Source: a bacterium
Lineage (GTDB): Bacteria > Thermosulfidibacterota > Thermosulfidibacteria > Thermosulfidibacterales > Thermosulfidibacteraceae
Assembly: GCA_027033775.1 (NCBI GenBank)
Contig: JALVKL010000059.1
Location: 1 to 41,135, forward strand
Length of the DNA stretch: 41,135 bases
Direction of reading: 5' to 3'
In this document: positions 1-9,631 of the stretch, piece after piece
Layout: every line of letters begins with the position of its first letter
Numbering within the stretch: position 1 is the stretch's first letter
Program-made: the position numbers and the translations under genes
Notes under the pieces: model-generated
Told to the model about the DNA's origin: nothing
Seen by the model: the letters and a program-made list of their open reading frames with translations, nothing else
Database searches by the model: none

Positions 1-1262
1 CTTATAAGAACAGGTCTCTTACTATCTTCTCTAACTCTAACAAAAGCATAAATATCTCCATTATCATCAGTAAACCTATCTCCTTCTCTCATCTCCCTTC
101 CAAACTTAGCTCTAAATTTATCAAACACAGCCTTCCTTTCTTCTCCAACAATAGTCTCACCTCTTCTATAAGTAGAAGCTTCACCTTTAAGAATCCCTTC
201 TCCTTCAACAGTTTTAATCTCTCCAGCCACTTTCATCAATTCAACAGTTGGATTCTCCTTTTTAGGAAATCTTGGAAATACGTGCTGATAAATTCTCTTC
301 TCATTCCCAAATAAATCTAAGTAAGATTCTCCAGTCCCGCCATATTTAATAAACTCAGATTTAATCCTATTCTGCACTTCAACCATATCTAATATGTTAT
401 TAGATAATTCCTCTATAAATTCATCCTTTATCCCAGCTTGTCTCAACCTATCTGCAATCTGCTCTCCTTCTTTAAACTCATGCCATAACACTTTACCAAG
501 ATTCTTACTCTCTTTACTCCCCAACTTAACTCCAGCCTTCTCAAAACTCTCCACAACTCTATGGAGTCTATACTCTAACTCAGCCGTCTGAAGTTTAGAT
601 ATTTGTAAGAACGGGTCGAATGGGTCTGTTGCTTTAACTTCAACTGCTAACTCCTTAAAAGGATTAATCAAAGAAGATGTAAAATCAGGTTTCTTCTCTA
701 ATGCTGGGAACTCTGTTCCCAGTACCCTAATCGGTTTGAAGTCAGGGTCATAGAGAACATCTGGAACATATTTACCTTTTGTGGCTTCAGCCAACTTTCT
801 TCTCATTCCATATAAAGCCCATACTCCAAGAGGTCTAAACTTTCTGGCTAATAACCATGTTGCACCAGCTAATCCTGCAACTCCCAAATCAACTCCTTCT
901 TTTCCTTCTTCATTAGTATAAGGTTCAGCTATATATCCAACAGCCATTCCAGTCATTCCAGCTTTAAAACCAAGTTTTAATATATTAGGGGCTTTCTCTG
1001 CGATTTTCAATAAATCAGCTCCAAGTCCAGTGGCTCTACTAATCCCTCCCATAGGAGTAATCATTTCAACGACTCTACCAATAGTCTCACTACTCTTCTC
1101 ATCAAACCCTAATCCTTTAGCCATTTTGGTAGCACCCATCCCAGCTAAAACAGAGAGTGCTCCACCTAATCCACCTGCAATAGCTCCAGGAATCCCACCA
1201 AACGCTCCACCTAAAGCCGCACCATATTCTACTGCATAAGGAAGTTCATCCCAACCAGGCAT
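1..1262 (-). CDS. N-terminal part of a large (~978 aa if circular) internal virion / DNA-ejection-type protein; runs off the left edge and continues in frame at 41135..39461
   Basis: ATG at 1262 (ATGA overlap with the stop of the upstream gene), open to position 1; Gly/Ala-rich hydrophobic N-terminus (AALGGAFGGIPGAIAGGLGGALSVLAGMGA). Not in the ORF track because it is truncated by the window edge. Confidence 0.75.
   Translation of the reverse strand, partial: MPGWDELPYAVEYGAALGGAFGGIPGAIAGGLGGALSVLAGMGATKMAKGLGFDEKSSETIGRVVEMITPMGGISRATGLGADLLKIAEKAPNILKLGFKAGMTGMAVGYIAEPYTNEEGKEGVDLGVAGLAGATWLLARKFRPLGVWALYGMRRKLAEATKGKYVPDVLYDPDFKPIRVLGTEFPALEKKPDFTSSLINPFKELAVEVKATDPFDPFLQISKLQTAELEYRLHRVVESFEKAGVKLGSKESKNLGKVLWHEFKEGEQIADRLRQAGIKDEFIEELSNNILDMVEVQNRIKSEFIKYGGTGESYLDLFGNEKRIYQHVFPRFPKKENPTVELMKVAGEIKTVEGEGILKGEASTYRRGETIVGEERKAVFDKFRAKFGREMREGDRFTDDNGDIYAFVRVREDSKRPVLI
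704..722. repeat. dispersed palindrome CTGGGAAC TCT GTTCCCAG, copy 1 (in coding, read LGTEFPA on -)
   Basis: Perfect 8-bp arms, 3-nt loop. Confidence 0.9.
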
Positions 1263-2767
1263 CATTTCCCTCCTTTGTTAAGAGCTTTCTTCAACGCTCC
1301 AATCTCTTCAGCATTCAATTCTTCAGGATTAGCTAATTCATCCATAATGGACAAGATAGCAAGAGCACCTGTTCCAAATTTACCCATCTTACCTATTAGT
1401 TTTCTATAATTACCTTTCTCCGCAGCCTCTAAAATGGAAGTTTTAAATGCTTTTTTCTCTGCTGTTTTAGTCATTGTCTCAGCTTTCTTAACTCCTTTCT
1501 CTAAGTCTTTAGTAAGGTCTTTGACCTTTTCTGCTTCTTTGGGGTTTATTCCAGCTGCTTTAGCAGCTTCTTCCTTAACTTTCTTCTCGAAAGGTGTATC
1601 TCCTTTTCTGTTTTTCCACCATTTATAAGTATAGTGCATTCCAACAAGTCCTGCAACTGGAGCAGCTCCTTTAGCTGTATTCTTAATCAAGTCAAAATAA
1701 TTCTTAGACTCTTGTTCATACTCCTCATCCACCTTTTTAACAGCATCATTAACATCAACTGGAGCTAATGATACAGGACTATCTCCATAAACTTTCTTAT
1801 CTCCCTCCATTGCATTAGCAATTATTCTTCCTAAGTCTGCCCCAAACACTTTAATGGCAAATTCTTTGCCAAATCTATCTGCATTATCAATATGTCCTTT
1901 GTTATTAGAGTCTACTGATAATTGTCTATTTATCGCAGCACCAACTGCATTAGCAGTCTCAACTCCAGATGTAAAACTCTGAGCTATAATCTCAGGGATT
2001 TTATAAATAGCATCCGCTCCAATCTTCTGATATAATTTATCTCCTGCTTCATAAGCTTCAACCTTCGCCCTATTAATAATATTCTCCATATGTGCTAAAG
2101 CTGCAAGCTTTGGATAATACTTCTCTTTAAGTTCTTTAGAAGAATCCTGAAGAAGTAAATCAGCTGTTAACCTCGCCCTCTCTTTCTCATCCTTAACTCC
2201 AGCCAACTTCTCTCTAACTCTTGACATTATATCTCTCGTAGCTATTCCTTCAAGCTGAATATCTCTCATAATCTCTGTGTTTATAGTCTCATATTGCCTT
2301 GCAATATTATCCTCATAAGGTTTTAGATAAGTATCTATTGATTTTCTTACGAAGGTAATACCTTTGAATAAAGCATCCTGCTCATTCCCCTGTTGTAAAG
2401 CTTGTTGAGATTTAATATAAGCCTCTGTTCTCATCTTATCAAGTTGATTCCTAAGCTTCTGACTCTTCATATCAAACAGAGTTTTGTTCATCTGATATAT
2501 CATATTATAAATGTTAGCCTGATACTGTCTTAAAACAGTAGACATTCTAAACGCTTGTTCTGGAGTAATCAAATCAGCAGTCATAAGGGCTTTAATGCCC
2601 TTAAAAGAAGGCTGAGATAAATCAATCATATCAGACAATCTTCTGAGAGTCTCTCTCTTCCTCTGCTTTTCCATCTCATCAAGAACAAAAGAAGCTATTC
2701 TTGGCTCTTCTGCCATTATCACAGCTAAATCTTTGGGACTTATATTAGTGTTAATATTAATAGGCAT
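1262..2767 (-). CDS. putative virion structural/internal protein, helical
   Basis: 501-aa ORF in the late operon, helix-rich; position between ejection-type proteins. Confidence 0.6.
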   Translation of the reverse strand: MPININTNISPKDLAVIMAEEPRIASFVLDEMEKQRKRETLRRLSDMIDLSQPSFKGIKALMTADLITPEQAFRMSTVLRQYQANIYNMIYQMNKTLFDMKSQKLRNQLDKMRTEAYIKSQQALQQGNEQDALFKGITFVRKSIDTYLKPYEDNIARQYETINTEIMRDIQLEGIATRDIMSRVREKLAGVKDEKERARLTADLLLQDSSKELKEKYYPKLAALAHMENIINRAKVEAYEAGDKLYQKIGADAIYKIPEIIAQSFTSGVETANAVGAAINRQLSVDSNNKGHIDNADRFGKEFAIKVFGADLGRIIANAMEGDKKVYGDSPVSLAPVDVNDAVKKVDEEYEQESKNYFDLIKNTAKGAAPVAGLVGMHYTYKWWKNRKGDTPFEKKVKEEAAKAAGINPKEAEKVKDLTKDLEKGVKKAETMTKTAEKKAFKTSILEAAEKGNYRKLIGKMGKFGTGALAILSIMDELANPEELNAEEIGALKKALNKGGK

Positions 2768-2781
2768 CCTATAACCTCCTA

Positions 2782-3936
2782 CTATTTCTTTTTATCTGGT
2801 GGAGCATATTGAGCATGATAATACATACCTTGATTATATCTCAAGAACCAATCCATAGGATTATATAAATTTAAAAGATTCTGCACGTTTTCATACATAC
2901 TGGTATAAGGAGCATAAGCCGCAGCTAAAGCCTTCGACTCTCCTGTTTGGAGATTACCCCAAGTCTGAGCTAATCCCTCAACTCCAGACATATATTGTGA
3001 CTCCAATCCAGTTACACCAGAGGTGTAAGATTGCATTGCTCCACTTAAAGCTCCAAGAGCCCCTTGAGCATACTTCCCTGCCACATCAGAAGCTACTTTC
3101 TCAGCCGCTCCTTCACTTGCTAATCCTGATATAGCTAATCTATTTATCCCTTCATTCTGTTTCATAAAGGCCTGCCCTAAAGCTCCAAGGGCAGTTCCAT
3201 ACATCCTCTGGAGTCCTTCTTTTAACTGCTGTAATCCTTCTCCCTTCGCACTTTGAATCTGCTTTAATCCTTCAACAATTCCAGATTCCCCTTGCTTCGT
3301 CCTATAATCAATCCATTTAGCTAAGCCCTCAGTTCCAGCTTTCCAGTCCTCATACCCTTTCTTAAACATATCAGCATATTCAGGAGCCATCTTAGACATG
3401 AATTCCCATAAGCTCTTATTCACACCAGCTTCAAGAGGAACATTCTTCTGCCAATACTCTTTTTCTCCCGGAGTCATATCAGTAGGATTATACTGACTTC
3501 CAACTGGAACAGTTGCACCAGTCCCTAATCCAGCCCATTGTGCAACCTCTTCATAAGAAGGAGCATCCTTAATATTAAACTCTTGTTTATACCAATCATA
3601 GATTGCCCTTCTTTGAGATTCACTATAAGGAGCTAAAAACTCTCTAACATCTTCAGGAGTCTTCAATTGCCCTGAAGTAATCATCTTTCTAAGATAATCT
3701 ATATCAACTCCCTCTAAACCAGATGGCTGACTGCTTTCAGAAGCTTGGGTATTCTGGTCAGCCACTACCATATACCCAACTTGTCTTGCTCTATTCTCAG
3801 CCTCACCCTTATTCCCAAACTCTCCAAGCATGATAAGATTACTTGGAGTATTCAATGGGTCGTAGCTGTCATCATAAGTATTATTAGTTCCTTCAACAAC
3901 CTTCTTTGTATTCAAATCATAATAATATAAAGGCAT
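2782..3936 (-). CDS. putative virion structural protein (Gly/Ala/Ser/Gln-rich)
   Basis: 384-aa ORF, late operon. Confidence 0.6.
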   Translation of the reverse strand: MPLYYYDLNTKKVVEGTNNTYDDSYDPLNTPSNLIMLGEFGNKGEAENRARQVGYMVVADQNTQASESSQPSGLEGVDIDYLRKMITSGQLKTPEDVREFLAPYSESQRRAIYDWYKQEFNIKDAPSYEEVAQWAGLGTGATVPVGSQYNPTDMTPGEKEYWQKNVPLEAGVNKSLWEFMSKMAPEYADMFKKGYEDWKAGTEGLAKWIDYRTKQGESGIVEGLKQIQSAKGEGLQQLKEGLQRMYGTALGALGQAFMKQNEGINRLAISGLASEGAAEKVASDVAGKYAQGALGALSGAMQSYTSGVTGLESQYMSGVEGLAQTWGNLQTGESKALAAAYAPYTSMYENVQNLLNLYNPMDWFLRYNQGMYYHAQYAPPDKKK

Positions 3937-3952
3937 CCTCTAACCTCCAATA

Positions 3953-4549
3953 TTAAAAGTTATTTGGGGACATATCCCAGTTCCATCCAAAAACACTCCC
4001 CTCTTTTTTACCACCAGAACCAGAATTAAGCCAACCAAAATCTCCACCACCATAGAATCCACCTTGACTATCATCCCCACCTGTTTCAACAGCTTTACTT
4101 ATATCACTCGAATCCCATCCTATAATCTTCTCTAAAGATTTTAAGAAAGTGTCATATCTACTCATCCTCCAATTCAAATCCTTCTCCCTTATATTTAACT
4201 CTTTCTTTTTCAAAGCTTGATTAACATAAGTATCAATAGAATTCTCAAGTGCATCAACCTCAGCCATATGAGCTTTTAAAGCAGGTAATGATACAAACTC
4301 AGACCCACCATAAGTCCCTGTTGGTAACTTCATGTATCTATGAGCTGCCACAGCTTTAGCTGTTGGAGCAAATTCTGTTCCTAAAACAGATAATCCCGCT
4401 GTTAAAAGAGGAGCCCAATTACCAGTAACTAAACCAATACCAGCACTTAATAAAGTTTTAGGATTTAATGCAGATTTAACAAGCTTACTTCCCCCTTTAA
4501 CCAATCCTTTAACAGCCTTCCCTATACTATGAAATAAGCCCATAATCAA
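3953..4549 (-). CDS. putative internal virion / DNA ejection protein
   Basis: 198 aa; amphipathic/hydrophobic N-terminus (GLFHSIGKAVKGLVKGGSKLVKSALNPKTLLSAGIGLVTGNWAPLLTAGLSVLG), Gly-rich C-terminus. Confidence 0.5.
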   Translation of the reverse strand: MIMGLFHSIGKAVKGLVKGGSKLVKSALNPKTLLSAGIGLVTGNWAPLLTAGLSVLGTEFAPTAKAVAAHRYMKLPTGTYGGSEFVSLPALKAHMAEVDALENSIDTYVNQALKKKELNIREKDLNWRMSRYDTFLKSLEKIIGWDSSDISKAVETGGDDSQGGFYGGGDFGWLNSGSGGKKEGSVFGWNWDMSPNNF

Positions 4550-5274
4550 ACCTCCTCATCGTTCTGGGAACTCTGTTCCCAGTATTCATATAAATCTAAA
4601 ACAGCTTTCCATAAGAAAGCTACTAATGATATTAACTCATGAACTTTAATTCCAAGATTCTCTTGCAAATCTTCATTTAAGAATCCCACTATATCTCTTT
4701 TCGTTTTATCAGTCTTCCAATTGAAAACTACAGGTTTTACTTTTAAAATATCTTTGATATTTATATCAAGTGGTCTGATATTCTCTTTCGCTTCTTTTGA
4801 TGAAGCTGGAATCCCGATGATTCCATCATCAGATATAACCAAATCAGAATAACTTGTTGTAATCTCTCTAAGAGCTCCTTTTAACCTTACCAGATTCCTT
4901 TTAACCTCTAAACCTAAGAACTCCCCATAATCATCAACAGTCTCTACTTTAAATGATTCTGAAGAATCATCATATCCCCAAGAACAAAACCTCTTGGTTT
5001 TGTCATCATCCACAGCATGAAACACTGGAGCATCAAACACAACTCCAAATCTTTCAGACTCTATTATTGCTTTATTATCAGAATCTCCCTTTAAAAGCAA
5101 CGCTTTATCACAATCTCTTTTTATTATTCCAATAGAAGCTGGTCTCGTCTTCATGCTTATCAATCTATAAAGATTGTTGATACAATCTTTGAGGTAATCA
5201 AACAGCTCCTCTAATCTTGATATTCGTTCTTCAAAAGAGATATTCTCTTTGTTTAAACTTTTGTTACAGACCAC
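4546..5274 (-). CDS. tail fibre-type protein with peptidase S74 / intramolecular chaperone-like C-terminus
   Basis: SSKEAKENIRPLDINIKDILKVKPVVFNWKTDKTKRDIVGFLNEDL matches the S74 chaperone pattern; ends WEQSSQNDEEV encoded by a dispersed palindrome. Confidence 0.65.
   Translation of the reverse strand: MVCNKSLNKENISFEERISRLEELFDYLKDCINNLYRLISMKTRPASIGIIKRDCDKALLLKGDSDNKAIIESERFGVVFDAPVFHAVDDDKTKRFCSWGYDDSSESFKVETVDDYGEFLGLEVKRNLVRLKGALREITTSYSDLVISDDGIIGIPASSKEAKENIRPLDINIKDILKVKPVVFNWKTDKTKRDIVGFLNEDLQENLGIKVHELISLVAFLWKAVLDLYEYWEQSSQNDEEV
4564..4582. repeat. dispersed palindrome copy 2 (in coding, read WEQSSQ on -)
   Basis: CTGGGAACTCTGTTCCCAG. Confidence 0.9.
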
Positions 5275-7189
5275 TTCCTACCTCCTCAACATATAATTCA
5301 AATCCCTCTAATAAGCATCCAGGATGCTTTAAACAGGCTTCTTCAAGAGTCATCTTAATAATAAAACTATTTCCTGTTGGAAAGAATCCTTTGACTGGAC
5401 TATCTGCTCCAGATACATAAGTATCCACCTCAACAAAAGGTGGATTTACGATATAAGCCAATCTTGGATAAGGAGAATCATTCGTAGGAACTTGATAGAA
5501 TATTCCATATCCCTCATAACCAGAAGGACTCTCAACAACAGGAACATTAATACTACTCTCTTGAATCCCATATCTACTACATGCTTTTATGTTAATAGAA
5601 GCTTCTCCATCATTCTGCACCCAAACACCAGCATTCGCTCTAATCTTATGAACAGTTAACATAATATCCTCTTCAATTAATCCAGTGTTAACAGTTAACT
5701 CAACTTTATAATTATTCCAAGATACATTATCCTGTGCTGAAAACAAATAAGCTCTTCCATTGGAAAAACACATAACTCCAGTGCAAACCTTCAAAGGCAC
5801 AGCCTTCTCAATCTCATCAAATCTCCACCAGACAATCCAATTCTCTGTCAAGGAATAAACAAGAGAATACTCCTCTTCAAGGAATCCTACAACAATCAGA
5901 TTCCATTCAGGTAAGAAGGAGACTCTTGCATTCTCTGGTAATTGGTAAACAAAAGGAAGCTCGAACATCTTCAAGCCACCACCAATCCCATAATAAGTCA
6001 ACCTTCCCCAAGAATATGCAATTACTCCAGAATCTATCCTTGCTACATCAAAGTGACTATCTATTCCTGTTTCAGCTATCTTTTTTGTGCTTACTGCACC
6101 ATGACTCCAGCCAGAAACAGCATAAACAGCCTTATTTGAAATAACCAACATTCCCTGTTCTGAGTTAACAATCTTTATAATAGGGAAATCAGCTCCAACC
6201 TCTTCTAAGAACTCAAAGTTAGTAACTGCCGCCATCTCTATAAATATATCATCTTTAACTCCACAGATTCTTCCTCTTGATGCTCCAACAATACCACCAT
6301 CTGCATCTAAAGTGCCATTAACATGGATATGTGGAGTATTTCCACTATAACTCACTCCATAGCCATATTTTATATACTCATCTGAAGCAGCTTCAATATC
6401 CATCTGCCAAGTTCCAGAAACTTTAACAAGTTTAATATCTAAAGGAGGTTTCATTGGAGCATTAAAAGTAAAAACCACTGGAGCATATATCTTACCTACT
6501 TCAGGAGTATCACTAAATCCCATTGGGATAATGTCTTGATTATAAGTCTCTAAAGATTCATATGTATTAGAGTCTCCATCCGTAATCCTTAATTTAAACT
6601 CAAAATTTTCAACAGTATTATAAACATTTCTAAAAGCATGAATTGTAACAGAAGATATAAATATCTTATCACTTCCAGTTATCGTCAACAACAACTCTTC
6701 ATTAGAAGAAGGTTGCTTTGCAACTCTTTTATTCCCTTTTAATCCAGCCCAAACACTTCCAATCCTAAACACTTCATCATTATTCACTATATAAATACCA
6801 TAGCCTTCTATGGCTACAGCCACAAATCTCCCTACCATCTCTATCTGTCCTGTTTCTCCATCCAGAGGAAGAGGGAAATTAAAATTTACAGTTTCAACTG
6901 TATCTCCAGGTTTCCAAGTTCTAAGCTCTACATGGTCACTGGTTTTTATTAAAAATCCTACTTTGTCATAGAAGCAGTTCATATCTAATAAAGATTCAGT
7001 ATCAGGATTAAATATCGTAGCCCAATCCTCATTCTCAGTCCCAAGCTGAACTCTTGGTCTCCAAAGAAGGACACCTTCTTTCTTCCAGGGCATACAATTA
7101 ACAGCCTCAACAATCCCTCTTCTACCAACAGGAACAGTAGATATATGTCCAACTAATCCTCCAACCGTTGGAACTTTTAAAGGCTTCAT
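5264..7189 (-). CDS. putative tail hub / head-closure (P22 gp10-like or propeller) protein
   Basis: 641 aa beta-rich; N-terminus VEAVNCMPWKKEGVLLWRPRVQLGTE resembles podoviral tail-hub starts; position after connector genes. Confidence 0.4.
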   Translation of the reverse strand: MKPLKVPTVGGLVGHISTVPVGRRGIVEAVNCMPWKKEGVLLWRPRVQLGTENEDWATIFNPDTESLLDMNCFYDKVGFLIKTSDHVELRTWKPGDTVETVNFNFPLPLDGETGQIEMVGRFVAVAIEGYGIYIVNNDEVFRIGSVWAGLKGNKRVAKQPSSNEELLLTITGSDKIFISSVTIHAFRNVYNTVENFEFKLRITDGDSNTYESLETYNQDIIPMGFSDTPEVGKIYAPVVFTFNAPMKPPLDIKLVKVSGTWQMDIEAASDEYIKYGYGVSYSGNTPHIHVNGTLDADGGIVGASRGRICGVKDDIFIEMAAVTNFEFLEEVGADFPIIKIVNSEQGMLVISNKAVYAVSGWSHGAVSTKKIAETGIDSHFDVARIDSGVIAYSWGRLTYYGIGGGLKMFELPFVYQLPENARVSFLPEWNLIVVGFLEEEYSLVYSLTENWIVWWRFDEIEKAVPLKVCTGVMCFSNGRAYLFSAQDNVSWNNYKVELTVNTGLIEEDIMLTVHKIRANAGVWVQNDGEASINIKACSRYGIQESSINVPVVESPSGYEGYGIFYQVPTNDSPYPRLAYIVNPPFVEVDTYVSGADSPVKGFFPTGNSFIIKMTLEEACLKHPGCLLEGFELYVEEVGSGL

Positions 7190-7190
7190 C

Positions 7191-7748
7191 CTATTCTCCC
7201 TTTTTAATTAAGACTGAAAGTCTATCCAAATCTCTCATGTTATATGAGAGTGTAGCTCTCAGTGAATCAAGAATCTCAATATACCTAATATTCAAAGCAG
7301 GATATTCAATATCATCATCAGCTAAATCTGTAGCTAAATACTTTGTTATATATAAAGTATAATCATTAGCATCAACCACACTTCCTGGAAACATCAGTTT
7401 AACTCCAACCTTATCATATCTCTCAACATAAAAGAATGTATTAGGTTTAACATAATCTCTAAAGAGAACTCCCTCTTCCCTTGATACTTTAATAAGTCCA
7501 TACTTCCCAATCCCTTGTCTCTCCATCAAAACACTTTTTATATCAACAGCATCACTAACCTCAATAGACTCAACAAGAGTTCCACCAGTATAATTAAGAG
7601 TCTGTTTAGACTCCTGATAAGGAAGCGGATTGGCTACTTCCAGAGTCAATAATAAATCTTTCATTATAGTCTTAACAAAATCCCTCTTCCCAGCTAATTG
7701 CCCATAAGCTGAAACCAACTCATCTATTATACTATTTACAGTAGCCAT
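7191..7748 (-). CDS. putative head-tail connector protein
   Basis: 185 aa, position in connector block. Confidence 0.4.
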   Translation of the reverse strand: MATVNSIIDELVSAYGQLAGKRDFVKTIMKDLLLTLEVANPLPYQESKQTLNYTGGTLVESIEVSDAVDIKSVLMERQGIGKYGLIKVSREEGVLFRDYVKPNTFFYVERYDKVGVKLMFPGSVVDANDYTLYITKYLATDLADDDIEYPALNIRYIEILDSLRATLSYNMRDLDRLSVLIKKGE

Positions 7749-8368
7749 TAGAAGAACCTCCTATCACAAGACCTATAGGTCTTTTTCTCCTTATTAGCCA
7801 TTATCCTTATATCTCTTATAATTCTATCAAATTCCTGTTTCCAAGCAGGCCACTTATCAGGATTAAATACTCTTTTACTTAATACTCCATACTTAATCAA
7901 ATAATATCCTTCACCAAGAAACCACTTTGTAGTCTCATCATCTTCATCAGTCAACTCTGATTCTCTCTTCTTAACAACCAGATTCAATATGGTATCTTCA
8001 TAAGGTGCGTAATGCACCTTAACTGTAGAATTACTCACTTTAATCTTATCCACACTAAAGTAATTAACATAACCATTCCCATTAGAAGCACTTCTCATAA
8101 ATTCAAGCTTCCATTCTGGAACTCTCTCCACCTCACCTTTTTCAGTATAAGCTTTTTTAATCATCATCCAATCTGTTGTGTCAACAGTAACGGAATACTG
8201 CTCCGCAGGAATACTAATAGGCTCAATACTTTCCTGCCACAAAAAGCTCAATAAAGCCCATAACTCTCTTTCAACTCCTCTAATTAATTCAGGAATCCTG
8301 ACCTTTTTAACACTATCTCCAGCTTCTTCTGCTATATCCTGAATTAGATAATGATATGTAGGCATCAT
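7748..8368 (-). CDS. putative head-tail adaptor protein
   Basis: 206 aa; helical N-terminus followed by beta segment IPAEQYSVTVDTTDWMMIKKAYTEKG, an adaptor-like layout. Confidence 0.45.
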   Translation of the reverse strand: MMPTYHYLIQDIAEEAGDSVKKVRIPELIRGVERELWALLSFLWQESIEPISIPAEQYSVTVDTTDWMMIKKAYTEKGEVERVPEWKLEFMRSASNGNGYVNYFSVDKIKVSNSTVKVHYAPYEDTILNLVVKKRESELTDEDDETTKWFLGEGYYLIKYGVLSKRVFNPDKWPAWKQEFDRIIRDIRIMANKEKKTYRSCDRRFF

Positions 8369-8782
8369 CTAACTCCTTTTATTCTTAAAGTGCTTAACAA
8401 TTTTCTCTCCAGTTCTACCACCAAAATAAGCCACTGTCATTGTTATTAACAAAGATTGTATTATAGGCAAATAAGATTTATCAATCTTAAATCCTGCAAC
8501 ATTCCCATCTAAGAACATTATCACAGTAAAAACAATAAGAACAAATCCATAAGACAAAGGTCTTATTAATCTTGTTATTAAGTGTTCATTATCAGATTTC
8601 CATCTCTCTGTAACCTCTTCAAATTCTGTTACTAATTCCTCTTTACTATTAATAAGAAGTTCTTTTTCAATCTCAGCTTTCAAATAATTCGCCTTATCCT
8701 TATCTTCCACAACTTGGTCTACAATCCCAAACACTCTATCAACCACTTTCCCAATAAAAGGGATGTAAGATAAAAAGCTCAT
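8369..8782 (-). CDS. holin, 3TM family-like
   Basis: 137 aa; W-K-S-D-N-E-H-L-I-T-R-L-I-R-P-L motif followed by two predicted TM helices. Confidence 0.65.
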   Translation of the reverse strand: MSFLSYIPFIGKVVDRVFGIVDQVVEDKDKANYLKAEIEKELLINSKEELVTEFEEVTERWKSDNEHLITRLIRPLSYGFVLIVFTVIMFLDGNVAGFKIDKSYLPIIQSLLITMTVAYFGGRTGEKIVKHFKNKRS

Positions 8783-8803
8783 AGCTTTACCTCCACCATT
8801 TAC

Positions 8804-8822
8804 CTGTGAACTCTGTTCACAG
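8804..8822. repeat. dispersed palindrome copy 3, covariant form CTGTGAAC TCT GTTCACAG
   Basis: Contains TGA stop of 8817..9107. Confidence 0.9.
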
Positions 8823-9107
8823 TTTCCTAATAATTATCTTTACAATGTCTATTAAAAATCCACCTAAAAGTAATATGACAGTTCCGATAAACCACTTCTG
8901 ATTCTTTTCGAGAGAAGAGACTCTCCTCTCCAATCCCTCTTGTTCTACAGAGGAAGCAACTTTGTGTTCTAATAAAGTATCCAGCTTTTTGTTTATAGTA
9001 TGAAACTCTGACTTAACTTCTTCCATAAAGCCATTCATTACATATCCTTTTGTTTCAAGAATCCTGATTCTTTCTTCTAATTCTTTGTAGTTCTCCATCT
9101 TTAACAA
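8817..9107 (-). CDS. XhlA-like coiled-coil/TM lysis protein
   Basis: 96 aa; coiled coil (RIRILETKG...RRVSSLEKNQKW) and C-terminal TM helix; adjacent to holin. Confidence 0.55.
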   Translation of the reverse strand: MLKMENYKELEERIRILETKGYVMNGFMEEVKSEFHTINKKLDTLLEHKVASSVEQEGLERRVSSLEKNQKWFIGTVILLLGGFLIDIVKIIIRKL

Positions 9108-9143
9108 CCTCTAAATTCAGAATAAAGAGGGACATCAGTCCCT

Positions 9144-9311
9144 CTAATCCTTATGAAATATGACTTTGTCCCCAATGCCCAAACTGTCAATAACAGTCTC
9201 AAGCAACTCCATAACCTCTTTAACTGTAACACTCTTGTCTTTTAATACATCCTGAAGTTTCATATTAACTGCACCAAGAATTGTTAAGATGGTGAATAAA
9301 TCAAGTTTCAT
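9144..9311 (-). CDS. small hypothetical protein (55 aa), MKLDLFTILTILGAVNMKLQDVLKDKSVTVKEVMELLETVIDSLGIGDKVIFHKD
   Basis: ORF below track threshold; fills the gap between 8817..9107 and 9308..9628 and overlaps the upstream gene end. Confidence 0.45.
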   Translation of the reverse strand: MKLDLFTILTILGAVNMKLQDVLKDKSVTVKEVMELLETVIDSLGIGDKVIFHKD

Positions 9312-9628
9312 CCTCTCATACCCCCTTCCTTAAAGAATTCTTTGAAGAAGGACTTTTCACAATGTCCATCCCCAAAAATAAAATCTATAAACTTCATGAA
9401 GAGCTCAGCTCTTCTATTCCCTTCACACGCAAGCATATAAGTGTAACTTGAAACAGTCCAGTCCTCTTCATTATACAAGATAGAGCCACCAAGCTGGTCT
9501 AATCCAATAGCCACTGTATAAAAATACTCTTTAAGATTATATCTAAACAGATTCACAATAAACACTATAGGTGACAAAGTTACTACTAAAATAAATGCTA
9601 TAAGCATAAGAACTAAGTTCTTAATCAT
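9308..9628 (-). CDS. small membrane-anchored phage protein of the lysis region
   Basis: 106 aa, N-terminal TM; AIGLDQLGGSILYNEEDWTVSSYTYM...FIDFIFGDGHCEKSF resembles a widespread phage lysis-region hypothetical family. Confidence 0.45.
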   Translation of the reverse strand: MIKNLVLMLIAFILVVTLSPIVFIVNLFRYNLKEYFYTVAIGLDQLGGSILYNEEDWTVSSYTYMLACEGNRRAELFMKFIDFIFGDGHCEKSFFKEFFKEGGMRG

Positions 9629-9631
9629 CGT

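Noticed and set aside
394-1628. Plus-strand ORFs in the left arm (e.g. 394..591, 1030..1239, 1434..1628)
   Set aside because: Antisense to strong late genes, low-complexity Ser/Leu/Pro composition, no RBS; typical shadow ORFs. The same applies to most other small opposite-strand ORFs in the track.
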